A DNA stretch of 64,000 nt from Thysanoteuthis rhombus (Eukaryota > Mollusca > Cephalopoda > Oegopsida > Thysanoteuthidae): positions 5,023,832-5,087,831 of the forward strand of contig OY735237.1 of assembly GCA_963457665.1 (NCBI GenBank). The letters run 5' to 3'. Positions within the stretch are counted from its first letter, which is position 1. Every line of letters starts with the position of its first letter. Below the pieces are notes generated by a model. It saw nothing but the letters and a program-made list of their open reading frames with translations, was not told the DNA's origin and ran no database searches. The position numbers and the translations under genes are program-made. Positions 1 through 10,922 of this stretch are shown here, piece by piece.

Positions 1-270
1 ATTATGTCGCTCTAGTAGGAGTCAAAAAATGAAGAAACAAGTTACAATATTTGTTGACCAATAAGATTCAATTTTTCCTCAACAAAAAATAAATCCAGAT
101 GTTACAATGCATCCAATGTGTTGGTATTATAGCTATGAGCATGTATACACCTAGGAACTTGAGATGAATTGCAATAAACAGTTGTAAATATAGTCCTATT
201 GAGATAAATAAAAATATCTATGTTTTAAATTGGTTCATTTAGACTAATTTCTTCATCTTGGAGTAATTTT

Positions 271-1500
271 TTGATGATGATGATCATCAGTTTGCTAGCG
301 TTCATCGTTGGACATACACCTTCCCCAAGATTTGCCAAACCCCTCTATCATGGGCATTGCGGAGCCAATACTTTCTGAATTTATCTAGCTCTTCATGCTA
401 TCTTACTTTCTATTGACCACACTTGTTTTCTAGGAATCCACGTTGTGCGACGTGATATCCAGTGGTTGTCTGAGATTCTTGCAACATGTTCAGCCCGTTG
501 CCATTTGAGTTTTATAATAGTTTCTGTATTGTCTCGGACTCCTACCTTTTCTCTGATATACTATGCTCTCTTATCTCGCCATGTGAGGTTGAGCATGATT
601 CTCTCATGTGCACATTGCATGGTTCTGTTTGAGGGTCAATCTTTTGGTTAGGTTCTACATTTCTGCTCCTTATGTAACTTTTGGTAGGATACATTAGTAG
701 GATACCCTTCTATTTAGGACTAATGGGATTTTCTTGTTCTTGAAAGTTTTCCTCTTTTGATGACTTCATAGAGACTTGTTGTCCTAGGTATATGTAGTGG
801 TCTACTCTCTCCAGCTTCATATTTTTGATTTTGCTAGTTTTGTCTTCGTCCCTAACATATTTATACATGACTTCTGTTTTGCTGAAGTTCATGTGGAGGC
901 CAACTGTTTTGCCAGCTTCATTTAGTTTGTCTAAAATTTTTTGAAGGTCATGAAGGTTCTAAGCAAAGAGGACAATGTCATTAGCAAATCTGAGGTTACT
1001 GAGGTATTCTCCGTCTATCCTGATTCCTTTGCGTTCACATTCTAAGTTTTGGAAGATCATCTCAAGGCTGGCTGTGAAGAGTTTGGGTGAGCTGGTATCA
1101 CCTTGTCTCACTTCTTTTGCTAGTTGGAAGGGCTCAGAGTCTTTATGTAGCCTGATGAAGGGACTGCTATGTTAGTAGATATGTTGTAGTACTCTGCTGT
1201 ATACGGGATCTACACCTTATAGTGTTATTGCGTCAATGACTTTGGGGATTTCCTCTGAATCGGTGGCTTTCTCAAAGCTAACAAATGCTACAGCTGGTGG
1301 CATTTTATATCCTACTTTCTCTTCCAGTTAGTTTATTGAATAGAGATTGGCAATGGTTGAGTAGCTTTTTTTGAAGCCAGCTTGTTCCCATGGTTGGTTT
1401 TTATCTAATGTTTTGGTGATCCGGTTGGTGATCACTTTGGGGAGAGAGTTTGTAGATACTGTTGAGTAAGCTTACTGGCTTGTGTCTGTAAAAACCCTTG
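271..1500 (-). repeat. RTE-like non-LTR retrotransposon, 5'-truncated, broken
   Basis: Read on the minus strand, this is the 3' half of a LINE from the reverse-transcriptase palm to the 3' tail. Pieces in order are an LLNSIYKLFPKVITNRI-like stretch near 1400-1480, RQGDT..PKLF near 1075-1120, NLRFANDIVLFA near 966-1003, MNFSKTEVM with VDHYIYLGQ at about 790-892, and the C-terminal region down to about 430. The tail at 271-290 is TGATGATGATGA-like. The catalytic FADD has become FAND and several frameshifts and stops interrupt it, so it is dead. An RTE-type assignment rests on the short tandem-repeat tail instead of poly(A). The 5' boundary is approximate and no target-site duplication was found. 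Confidence 0.85.
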
Positions 1501-1509
1501 GGTACCATT

Positions 1510-1885
1510 TGCTCAAATTGGTCACCTTTCTCTCTTTCTCTCTTCCTTTCCGTCTCTCTAACCTCCCAGCTGGTGTAGTTTTCATTCTTTTACTATGATT
1601 ACTGTCTTTTGTCATCAATCTTCCTCAATGTGAGAATCTGTAAAAGCTTTTTGGCAACTCAATTGCAAACGCTGCATAGTTAATCCCTGTGAAAATACTC
1701 ACTGATATATTTGAATTTTTATAAGATGATCTTCTAATAAAAGCAAACAAACTGAATTCCTTTCGGTGGAAGAGTCTATTGTTTCAAATGTTGCGTGGGA
1801 GATATTTATATCAGCACAATTGTTATCTCCTAATCGGGAGTTGACCATTACAGACAGAGAAACAAAAAAAAATCACACTGATCAT

Positions 1886-1890
<5 letters not shown>
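1510..1890. other. No recognised feature
   Basis: AT-rich sequence with a short pyrimidine run near 1530-1560. I see no coding signal or repeat match to the rest of the window. Confidence 0.4.

Positions 1891-1892
<2 letters not shown>

Positions 1893-1929
<37 letters not shown>
1893..1929. repeat. (AT)n microsatellite
   Basis: Uninterrupted AT dinucleotides. It sits directly beside sequence (ATTTATGATTA, CTGTCAGATTATA) that recurs at the 3' end of the tRNA-derived SINE called S1 here, so it is probably that SINE's tail. Confidence 0.95.
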
Positions 1930-1934
<5 letters not shown>

Positions 1935-2409
1935 CATTTATGATTATTTCTGTCAGATTATACATTCATTATTCCTGTTGAATCATATATCCATTTCTGA
2001 TAAATGTAAATGTTGAGAAACAAATAGAGCAGATGTAGACTGTGCATGAACAGAATGAAAATTTGGAGTTACAGCAGTTATTTGGGCATAACCGATGACT
2101 GTTCAGCTCAATGGTAGGTGCAACATTACACTGGAATGGCTATTTTATATGTTGCTGGTTCAATTCCTGCTGCAGTTTCAGTTTCTTCAATTGTTTATTC
2201 TGTTCATGCTGTCAGAGCCAAATGACACATTCACCGTTTGATAACAGAGATCATTTCAAATGAGTTTCGAAGCAGTATAATGCATTTATGATTACTTCTA
2301 TCAGATCGTACATCCATTTCTTGATAACATAATTGTCCGTACTGAGAAATGAATAAAGCAGAGATAGACATTGAATGAACAAAATGAAAATTGGGAGTTA
2401 AAGCATGTA

Positions 2410-2411
<2 letters not shown>
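1930..2411 (+). repeat. S1 tRNA-derived SINE with partial second copy
   Basis: At 2100-2177 the sequence has a tRNA-like box A (AGCTCAATGGTAGGTGC) and box B (GGTTCAATTCC), then CTGCTGCAG and TTCAATTGTTTATTCTGTT. The same order (box B, CTGCTGCAG, TTTATTCTATT, TGCATT/ATGATTA, then (TA)n) recurs at 32740-33020, 34690-34800 and 55300-55445. Parts at 1935-2050 and 2285-2410 are two diverged copies of the same tail module (TGATTAnTTCTnTCAGAT ... AAATAGAGCAGA). A tRNA-derived SINE is the best reading; the exact ends are uncertain. Confidence 0.7.
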
Positions 2412-2453
<42 letters not shown>

Positions 2454-2482
2454 CTTTATAATAATAATTAAGATTATATACG

Positions 2483-2518
<36 letters not shown>
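2412..2518. repeat. Paired (TA)n microsatellites
   Basis: Two TA arrays (2412-2451 and 2486-2518) flank a short AATCTTTATAATAATAATTAAGATTA spacer, which is itself nearly self-complementary. The unit could extrude as a hairpin. Confidence 0.9.
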
Positions 2519-2520
<2 letters not shown>

Positions 2521-2559
2521 CTCAATCATCTCAATCTCTCTCTGGATCAATATTGGTTT

Positions 2560-3400
2560 TAGATAAAACTTGAAAAACCCAGTGACCTACTGGGTTAGCC
2601 TTCAAAACTCAAATAGTGCAAACTGATATTACCAGAATGAACATTGAATATAAAGGCCTGATTGCACCTGCATTTTTCATGCATTTACAAATAGATAAGG
2701 GAGACTGCTCTATAACTAACATTTAATGGTTATCTTCTTTGAGAAATTGTTTCTTTGGGTGCAGTGGGCAGAGCCCACACTATCATTATAAAGTTACAAA
2801 TCACCCATTTTTTTTGTTGCATTCTTCAAGTAAGTTAATTTTAGGGATACCCTAGTTCAATACCTCTGGCTACAATGTTCTATTTCAGCTACTTGAGGGT
2901 CGGAAGCAAATAAAGAAAATAAAACTTTTAGTATCATATAGATTACTTACAAAAGAAAAAAAAAAAGAAGCGTGGCTGAAATAAGATAAGCAAACCTTGG
3001 AAACCTGGAATTGGTTAAGCTCTTTGGATCAATTTGATGGCAGGGCAGAGTGACCATCAGACAAATTGGCTGGCAAACAGAGAATCAGAAATGGTATTCT
3101 GAAATATTGATTGGAAGCACAATTTGGTCGAGATTTTATGCGGATACTTGTTGCCATGCAAGAAGTTGAATAGAATGTCAGTCTGGTACAAGGACACATT
3201 TCTAGAGGATCAGTCAGGCTTCAAATCATTTTATGTAACTCTTTTAAGATCAGAATGCTTTCCACTATACTGTGGAGGTATTTTCAATTAGCTAGACTGA
3301 TACAATGCCAAATATTTATGTCTATTCTTTTTTTTCTCCATGCATTTAATTCTTAATTAGTTTAGCCCAGTTTGGTATGAGGATGCAATTATAGAGCTCA
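2560..3400. other. No recognised feature
   Basis: AT-rich single-copy-looking DNA with homopolymer A runs near 2955. I found no exon-like reading frame and no match to other parts of the window. Confidence 0.4.
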
Positions 3401-3670
3401 CCATTAAGGCTCCACCACCCTAGCAATGTTTCCGTCTCATGCAATGCATAAGGCAGTGATTTTATCTCCATTTCTTGAATGATCTATGGAAACCTAATTA
3501 TTGTTCCTGTTGCAATCTTGGGTTATTATGGTGCTGGGGTGCTAGCCTGACACCAAGGACAGACTGCCTTATAGGACTATTTACTTATGGCTAAGGAGGA
3601 AAGTAGATTCATGCCTTTCCCAGAGCATTAGTTCACTGATTACATCCTTTGTGCTGTTAAATGATCAACC
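3400..3670 (+). repeat. Dispersed repeat E
   Basis: Shares an ordered set of phrases with 13190-13440: GATTTTATCTCCATTTCTTGAATGATC, GGGGTGCTAGCC, GACTGCCTTATAGG, and GATTCATG(C/T)CTTTC(C/T)CA. The end (GTGCTGTTAAATGATCAACCATCTGCA) resembles the reverse of a tRNA-like box A also seen at 41390-41425. Probably a tRNA-derived SINE or its flank. Confidence 0.6.
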
Positions 3671-3989
3671 ATCTGCATGGCTTTCAAGTCTAATGTTTCC
3701 CAACCATTGCTATATCATATGCCCTGATATTTACTGAACATATTAATGGGGCACCCATTGAGGCTCATACTCACTAGCAGTAATGTAAAAGACTAACTTA
3801 ATTACCATTGCTCTATAGCGGGAGCTAAGATATTTACTAAACTTCATTACTAAACCTAGATTGGCTAAGGGCCACAGAAGAGGAGCGCCTAGTGAGGATT
3901 AAAGCCTGGTTCACTGACTTCTCTGTGCAAGTCTACTCAGTGCCGACAACTGAACGCCAACTTCTTGGCATATGACTACTAGGAGCAAG

Positions 3990-4765
3990 GATAACTGGGT
4001 GCAAGTAATATAAAAAATTTCTGTTGAAGAATAAATATGGTCAGAATAAAGTCTATTTATGATATCACTGGTATTTTTCACTGGAAAACATTTAAAATAG
4101 AATAAAATAGAGTGAAAAATAGAGCATAAAATGGGGTTATTTTCCCTGGAAAACATCTAAAATAGAGTAAACCTGTCAAAATAAGGCCCCATAAGGCTAA
4201 AAGAGCAATTTTTTTCCAAAAATCAAGAAGAACATTTTCGGGAGAGTCTAATTGAGGACTGATGCCAATTTCCAAGTCTGTAGACAAAATGGTATGGCCA
4301 TGTTCGCTGAAACACATAAACACATGCACATATGGTGGCTACGGTTGTTCAATAGAGTCAGATATAATGGAAAATTGTAGGAAGGACAGAGCATAAAAAA
4401 ATAGAGAGAGGAGAAAGTGAATGAAAGAGAGTTGATGAAGAAATGAAAGGATGACAGAGAGAGAGGAAAGATATAGTGTATATGAAAGAGTGAGTAAAGC
4501 AGTGAAAGGAGATGAAAAAGAGGAAGAAAATGAGAGACTGGTTGGGGTTTGGAAAGATTAATCAAGGGAAAGAGAGTGAATCATTGAGAGGAGAAGAGAG
4601 GAAATGAGAATGATAGAGAGGAGGTAAAAGGGTTACTCATTGAGAGGATGAGGGAGATGGAATGAGCAAATGAGTGAGAGAGCAACAAAGTTATTAGGAG
4701 TGGAAAGGGATAGTGGATAAGAGAGACAGTGAGTAAAGCAGTGAGAGTCATTGGAAATGCTGCAG
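3990..4765 (+). repeat. Dispersed repeat A (purine-rich body)
   Basis: Collinear with 29260-29990 in the same orientation. Shared phrases include AAGAATAAAT, CACTGGAAAACATCTAAAATAGAGT, GGTGGCTACGGTTGTTCA, GAGAGTTGATGAAGAAA and GAGACTGGTTGGGGTTTGG. The body is almost pure purine on this strand. Reading frames across it are low-complexity Arg/Glu/Lys or Phe/Ser/Leu shadows, so no protein is called. Fragments in reverse orientation lie at 27590-27690 and 56870-57030. Confidence 0.8.
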
Positions 4766-4989
4766 TTAATCAATCAACTGAGATACAAAAATCAAAGGTA
4801 TTTTTTTGTGCTGAATTGTTTTAGTGAATCAATTTACTTCTATAATTCAATTGGATAATTCCTGGTTCACGGTAACAAACTGAATCGAGTTGAAATTATT
4901 CATTACAGAAATTGAAATTATCAAACTTCAATCCAAACCTGGAGTTGACTTTCTTTTTCTATCGCAACAACAAGAACAAATTTAGGGAA

Positions 4990-5075
4990 GTAAAAACTGA
5001 CACTCCCCAACCATGATTTGAAATTATGAATAACTGATTTGTAGTCTTGATTCTCACCGACTGAGCCAAAGAAAC
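4990..5075 (-). repeat. S2 tRNA-like SINE fragment
   Basis: The reverse complement carries a tRNA-like head (TTGGCTCAGTCGGTGAGAATC) and a box-B-like AATTTCAAATCATGG, as in copies at 5335-5410 and 27106-27330. Confidence 0.6.
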
Positions 5076-5229
5076 AAAGAGGAGATAAAAGAAGATTTTC
5101 AATAGCAGTCATTGAAAGCATTCTAAAAAAAAGGTTGGGACTTTAAAGCTATTAAAAAAACACTCAGTACAGGAAGAATGCAAATAATTAATGCGTTTGA
5201 AGAAAATAGAGACCTAACAACGGATAGGA

Positions 5230-5640
5230 ACTGAATTGTTGACAAGTTGTACGTATCTATCAGAATTTATTTTCAAAATACATATGGGCTTATTTTGATC
5301 TAATAAATAAATGTATCTATGAAATTAACATTTCCCTACCATGATTTGTAATCATGGCCACCGGATTGGTAGGCTGGTGTCTTATCAACTGAGCTAATCT
5401 GACAAGTCTTATATATAAAAAAAATTCATTTAAGAGATACGCATGGGCTTATTTCATTCTAATTAATAAATATATCTATACAAAAAATAAAATATTTTTA
5501 TATTCTTTTTTATCATTATATATACAAAATGAAAGTTGCAGAAATCATCTTCTGTAGTAATAGAAGTAGAAGTGAAGTTTGACCCTGCAGCTGCCAGGCT
5601 TGTTATAGGGTTGAGTTTGTAAATAAATCATATCTATTTA
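5230..5640 (-). repeat. S2 composite SINE
   Basis: Reverse complement of the unit at 26905-27330. Both hold AGGGTCAAACTnCnCTnCTACTTCTATT, a long AT-rich middle, and TTAGCTCAGTTGATAAGACACC with CCTACCAATC, a tRNA-like box A. The box B copy (GTGATTTCAAATTACA) is degenerate. The two units run in opposite orientations about 21 kb apart, which fits independent retroposition. Confidence 0.7.
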
Positions 5641-5827
5641 TCAAAATATTAAAATCATTTTTTACTTTGCAGTATCAGATTTTATTACTTGGAGAGTTTA
5701 TTTATAACAATGAAATTTTTTATCAAAACATTAAAATGATTTCTTTTCCATTTTGACTTTGTATTTTTAATAACTTCTTATTTTTGCATTGTACTGCAGT
5801 ATTGCAATGTTATGTAAACAATGATTA

Positions 5828-5972
5828 TTATAAATTTGTATTTATACTATTATTTACTTTCATTTCAATTTTTCAGTTGCTTTTAATTGCAACTTTGCTC
5901 GGGTCATCATGGTAAAGTTGGAATAAAAAAGCAACTAAAAAATTAAGATGAAAGTAAATAGTTGTATAAAAT
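5828..5972. repeat. Foldback (inverted-repeat) element I
   Basis: Two arms of about 60 bp are near-perfect reverse complements: the left holds TTTACTTTCATTTCAATTTT then AGTTGCTTTT, and the right holds AAAAAGCAACTAAAAAATT then AAGATGAAAGTAAA. They surround a short AATTGCAACTTTGC core. A second copy is at 51220-51340 and a single arm at 36821-36862. No coding capacity; a MITE-like foldback is likely. Confidence 0.8.
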
Positions 5973-5999
5973 AAAAAAAATAAAAAATGATGCTTTATA

Positions 6000-7300
6000 A
6001 CATTTCATCAAATAGAAATTAATAATAAGATAATTGCTGGGAGGTAGGCAGACACCGAAATAAGCTTAACATCAATTCCCACTAGTGAAATTTTTATATA
6101 GTTGGGACTAGAGAAGAATCCCCCAAATGCTATTCCCTATATGGTTAGTTATTTTGTTATTTCAAACTTTTAACAATGTAATGCCTTCAATACTTTTAGT
6201 TAAAAATTAAATATGAAACCCTTCTTTCAGCTAGATATCAAAAGTGTCAATTCCTTCAACGACCCCTATAAAAGCCCTGAACACATGTGGTCAATCGCTT
6301 ACGGGCACCGGCACTTCTAGCTTGTTAGGCTCACTGGTCCTGGCACTTGTAGCCAGTTACTCTTTCCCTCTCTTTTTTTCTCTCCAAGATCAGTAACATT
6401 TTGCTGGCCTCCTGTTCGATCCAAACTTAACCATTTTTCCACCGTAACCAAACTCTGTACTAACTTTGCCCATTTCAGTTCACTGTTGTTGTGGCATCTC
6501 ACATATGCACAGCTACACAGTTACTCAACCGTGTCCTCTCCCTGTGCTCCAAATGCGTATTCACCTCTAATTCTTATGAATGAAACGGCAATGCTTTCTA
6601 CTATATGATTTTTGTAATGATCTCTCATGATTCTCCTTAATTTGGGAAGTACCGATGGATTAAACTCTATGTGTTCCCCATCTTACAGAGTCTGTGCGTC
6701 ATGCGTTCTCTAGCATCAGAGAATGACCAACGCAACTTGGCAGTTTGGTGTACACACTGGACCTGGTCTACATAACCATTCCTTGGTATGCACCAAACCT
6801 TACGGATTCAAAAGTAGTTCAGGCATCTCCGCTTCAACTCCAACGATTGTACTATCATAGCAACAAAGCTCCCTCTTTCACTTCATCTCCTATCATCTCT
6901 TTTCTTCACAATCGATCGTATCAATGTTATCATTACATGTATTTCATTTTTGTTCTTTATTCATCTTTAACGTTCCTGTATTAAATGTACGTTTTATTTG
7001 TCCATCCAAATACTTGTAAGTGTCCTTTTCACTTTGTCTCATCTCCGCATCTATGTTCATACTAAGCGTGCATTCTTTCCTTATATCTCCCTTCCTCCTT
7101 CCACATTTCCACCGATGCCCACGTGGGTCCGCTAACACAGCAGATGCCAGTTCTCCAACCAGAACTATCCAGAACAATATAAGAACCATATATCTTATAA
7201 CAGTGTTGGCCTCTTCTTTGGGCAAAGTTGCAAAAATCTGAAAACCTGACTGGAATCAAACTAAAAAGTTACACAAAACTGACCATTTGAGAGTAAGGTT
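6000..7300 (+). other. C-rich island with TATA-like box, unidentified
   Basis: Base use differs from the AT-rich surroundings: from about 6260 to 7250 the plus strand is noticeably C-rich. TATAAAAG at 6267-6274 is followed by ordinary, non-repetitive sequence. It might be a solo LTR or the leader of a degenerate retroelement, or a host promoter region, but no LTR ends, primer-binding site or protein match can be shown. Short reading frames here give no recognisable protein. Confidence 0.25.
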
Positions 7301-7640
7301 GAAATGCTTTGATTCTCCAAGATAAAATTTCTTTCTTTCTACAGACCATAGCCCGATGTGGCTAGTTTTTTCTTGAGTTATCAAATAAGACTGAAGAAGA
7401 AAAAGAACAGACTCTGTTCAAAAACTGCAACATTGAATATACAATTTTTGACAACATATGTCAACATTTGTTTCTGTAATGAAACTATTTCTTCTCGACT
7501 TAATCCCCGTTCAAATAAAGAAACATTGTATCAAACATAAAATGAAAAATATCATCTGAAATGCCACATAATTCATTGTAAAATGATGTATGTGTTATTA
7601 AGAAATGGATGTATAATCCAACAGAATGAAATGAATTGCA
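7300..7640. other. AT-rich, S1-like tail fragment
   Basis: Mostly featureless. At 7590-7640 ATTAAGAAATGGATGTATAATCCAACAGAATGAAATGAATTGCATTA resembles the S1 SINE tail module. Confidence 0.4.
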
Positions 7641-7647
7641 TTACATT

Positions 7648-7697
7648 ATATTGAAACTCTTATTTTGAATGATCATTTCAAATAAGAGTTTCAATAT
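7648..7697. repeat. Short palindrome centred on TGATCA
   Basis: ATATTGAAACTCTTATTT and its near-perfect reverse complement flank TGATCA at 7670-7675. Part of the module (TCATTTCAAATnAGAGTTTC) recurs near 2250 and 32840, so it belongs to the S1 neighbourhood. Confidence 0.75.
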
Positions 7698-7754
7698 GAT
7701 ATGATACAATTTATGATCAAATATATATGTAAAGTGTAAACACTGAATTGTCTG

Positions 7755-7985
7755 CTTTCTTTCTTTCTTTCTTTTCTCTCTTTCTTTTTGTACTTTCTAT
7801 CTTTTTTATCTCAAGAATTGATTTAAAAGAAAAAAGGAATGATATGATATTGTGTGATGTGAAAAAAAATTCCTCTTTCTTTGCCCACTCTCTACATTGT
7901 ATCTTTCTATCTTTATCAATACTTCCTCTCTCTTATTATACTCCACTAATTAACAACTGTCTTTCTTTGTAAAGAATGCTGCCGA
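7755..7985. repeat. Pyrimidine-rich simple repeat
   Basis: CTTT/TTTC runs at 7757-7790 followed by T/C-rich sequence. The Phe/Ser/Leu-rich frame here is a low-complexity artefact. Confidence 0.7.
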
Positions 7986-7989
7986 TCTC

Positions 7990-8360
7990 TCTTTAACCCC
8001 TCTCTCTTGAGGTCACCTAATTCCTTACAAATACAGTTAACCAATTTAAATCTGGTCTTAACATAAATTTTTCCCATTCTTAGAACTGTCGACTTACATT
8101 GCTGTCAAAAATTGCTAAGAAGAGCAATATATAACTTTTTGAGTTTTTTAAATTCAAAAGTAAAGTATTCATACAGATCTTATGTTTCTGTGTATTGAAA
8201 ATGGTAAACAGAATTTATTTCCCCAAAGACTTATCTTTAAAATGAATAAAAACTCAGTGTATGCATGATTGTATGTATATATCTTTGTTCTTTGTTTATA
8301 GAAGGGTGTCATGGGGTTAGGAAGACCCTTTTCTGGTTTGCTACACCTGTTGAAGCTTCT
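7990..8360. other. No recognised feature
   Basis: AT-rich stretch; nothing supportable seen. Confidence 0.4.
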
Positions 8361-8368
8361 TTCTGTTT

Positions 8369-8640
8369 ATGGCACCTGTTATTCCCCTATGGTCAGCCAT
8401 CCAAGTACTGACCAAGCTTGATGTTGCTTTACTTCGGTGATTGTATTAGAACCGAAGTATCAAATGTGATTTGGCTGTAATCCTTTAGCCCCTGGGAAAG
8501 GTTCCCCAATCTTAGTCCTAGTGCTGAGTGCTTGGAAGAGGCATTGAGTTCGATTTTTTTTGTATGTCTTGTCAGTGGATGGGACCATGACCTACAGAAC
8601 CAGAGTCAAACACTTTACCACTGGACCATGATGTTTGGTG
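8369..8640 (-). repeat. Composite SINE: tRNA-like head plus 5S rRNA-like module
   Basis: On the minus strand, 8482 to 8369 reads as a nearly full-length 5S rRNA-like sequence: TACAGCCAAATCACATTTGA, ATCACCGAAGTAAAGCAAC, and CAGTACTTGGATGGCTGACC, ending AATAACAGGTGCC. Upstream at 8640-8560 is a tRNA-like piece (TGGTCCAGTGGTAAAGTG, then GGTCATGGTCCC). Two more 5S modules lie at 36541-36636 and 60552-60662. The leader just before this module (GGGGAACCTTTCCCAGGGGCT) is shared with the 60-kb copy, so the module moved inside a larger retroposon and is not a 5S gene. Substitutions in the internal control region make it a poor 5S rRNA. Confidence 0.8.
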
Positions 8641-8649
8641 GACGCATGA

Positions 8650-9870
8650 TTGTAAAAGTAATATGAATCACCATTCTGAACCATTGAACCTGTAAGATTA
8701 TTAAATTCTGGATTAGTGAGATTTAACCTGTATGAATAGAAATTTGAGGCTATTTACAAATAAATATGCTGTGAATGGTATCAGCCACATTTTGCCTCAA
8801 CTTGCAGCATTAGTGTAGCCAAGACTCAGTTGCAAGGACAAAAGTCTGGTGGGAACCACATCAGATAAATGACTTTTTGATGTCTCTTTAAATTAGATAA
8901 ATTTAATCATATATTTTATATAATCACATAGATACTCATACTGACCAATAAAAGCTGCTGCTACTGGCAACTTTTAATAATACTAATGGTAATTTATGGT
9001 GACATTACTTGCCTACTCACAGTGCAGAATTAAATGTCTTTTTAACTGAAAACATGTTTATCTCTCTCATCTTATTTATCTTCCCTTTTAATCCAATCAC
9101 AACTCATCCATACTCTGTCCATCAACATATAAAAGTATAGATATATAATATAACAGGCACATTACCATGTATTTGGGAAGAATATATGATATTATTCTGA
9201 CAGAGTAATCTGAGAAAAGAACGCAGAATTAGAATAGTATAATAAAAAGTATAATGTTCATAAAAAGTACAATCATGGCTTGCTACCAGACAACTTGGAT
9301 ATTTTTTTCAAAATCTTATACATCCCAAAAGTTAGAATGGGATTTATAGCCTGAAGATGGCTGGGTAATGGATTGGCCAAAATGGTGTGGTAACAACAAA
9401 TGCAACATAAATAATGAATTCAATAGATCAAGCAGCTCTTAGAATGGTGAGTCAATGGTGACGACTCTTCTCAAAATTACTGAAGACTTTTTCGTACACC
9501 CGAAGAAGGCTGTAAAAAAAATCAAAATGATTAAACCCATGTAAATATGATCTTTGGTAGGATAAGGGTTACATTTTAAAACTTTTCATGACACCATATC
9601 CATTTTCGGACGCTGATTTACTTAGAATCGTGTCCTGACCTTGGAAAGTCTTAGTCACAACATATCCTGTAGGCTTCTTCAGGTTCCGTCAAAGTTAATA
9701 GTCATCTTGGAATTTTGAAACTGGACCCTTTATTCAATCCACAGAGGATGGGTTCCTATAATCCCATTGTCCATGTTGGAAGACATCTTGTATCGGTTAA
9801 TTCTTCCTTGTTAATTGGCGTTTGTGATGCAGCTTTTTTGCTGAACCAAAGAATATGACTCTTTTACACT
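8650..9870. other. Mostly unassigned; short shared motifs
   Basis: No gene found. CACCCGAAGAAGGCTGTAAAA at 9497-9517 and GACTCTTCTCAAAATTA at 9465-9481 recur at about 43945 and 44045, marking debris of the GAAGAAGG inverted-pair family. The rest is AT-rich and unassigned. Confidence 0.4.
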
Positions 9871-9879
9871 ACCTGACAC

Positions 9880-9957
9880 AGGGATTGAACCACCTGACAG
9901 GTTATTAGATATGCTCAACCAACACTTTTATCCACTAGGCCAAGGGTTCCCAAACTT
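9880..9957 (-). repeat. S4 tRNA-derived SINE head
   Basis: The reverse complement reads GGCCTAGTGGATAAAAGTGTTGG (box A region, split here as GGCCTAGTGGATAAAA and GTGTTGG) and GGTTCAATCCCTGTGTC (box B). The spacing is like a tRNA, but there is no acceptor-stem complement, so this is a SINE head and not a functional tRNA. Confidence 0.7.
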
Positions 9958-10345
9958 TTGGGAAATCACAGTGCCCTTGATGCATTAGTATTTTTCACGG
10001 CATCACGAGTCAGAAAATAAACTTTTGAACTTATATTATTAACTTATTTGTATTAGATCGTTATTGTTATTTGAATAATGAATTTAACCTGATTGCTTGA
10101 TCACCTCACTATTCAGCAGATTCAATCTTCAATGACGCTGGAGAGAATCTGCATTTATTCATATGCAACTACTATTCACCAAAAATGTTCTAGAACAATC
10201 CAGAATGTAAATCTTGTCTATTGGCAAAGCCCCATCAAGTATTGTAATAGCAAAGTTCAACACTAGGTAGACAGAGTGATTTGCGATGTTTTAGTTACAC
10301 CAGGGTGCCACAGCACACTCTTTGGGAATTACTTCCCTCGGCCAT
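9947..10345. mobile_element. Possible hAT-like non-autonomous element
   Basis: The left end GGGTTCCCAAACTTTTGGG..CACAGTGCCCTTGATGC and the right end AGGGTGCCACAGCACACTCTTTGGGAAT are imperfect inverted repeats of the GGTTCCCAAACTTT type seen in animal hAT-like elements. No 8-bp duplication could be matched and the interior has no transposase, so this is tentative. Confidence 0.35.
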
Positions 10346-10730
10346 TGTCTCATATGACACCTGTGACAGACCCCTGGAGAAGACTGAATGGACAATGGCT
10401 GAAACGTTGTGACGATAACAACTAAGATGAGGACATTTGTCCAAGTAATTCAGAATATAATAATGATAATTCCTCATCTTGAAAACTCAGGCAATAACCT
10501 TGTCCATTTGTCTTGTATGATATAGCTTTTTATGGGATACCGTAATTTTTTAGAATAATCCAAAAGTGTTTTTTTTCACCTTTTGCGAACAATATGCTTA
10601 ATTTTCTTGAGTTGGTATTCTTTTGGATGATGTGTGAATTCCTTTTTCCTGGAGAGATGAATTGTGATAATCTAACACTATTAGTCATCCCCATATTTAT
10701 GATGTTTGGTCTTGCTGGTAATGAAGAGAA

Positions 10731-10902
10731 TAAATCCCCAGAGATCACATGCGAAACCGAGGCCAACAAAATACAAGATGGGGAGATGAACTCGACAAAT
10801 TTAGAAAATACTGGCTCCTCGACGCCCATGATAGGGAAATGTGGCAGATCCTGGGGACGGTCTATGTCTAACGACGGACATTAAAAGACTATTGATGCTG
10901 AA
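10731..10902 (+). repeat. RTE-like 3'-end fragment
   Basis: Carries CCAGAGATCACATGCGAAAC, GATGGGGAGATGAACTCGACAAATT, and CTATGTCTAACGACGGACATTAAAAGACT. This is the C-terminal coding and 3' end shared with other copies at 24361, 46219 and 51816. Only about 170 bp remain and the TGATGA tail is eroded. Confidence 0.8.
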
Positions 10903-10922
10903 AGTGATTGTTAGTTTGATTG

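Noticed and set aside
8369-8482. Functional 5S rRNA gene
   Set aside because: Many substitutions, upstream SINE leader, and no terminator T-run at the 3' end.
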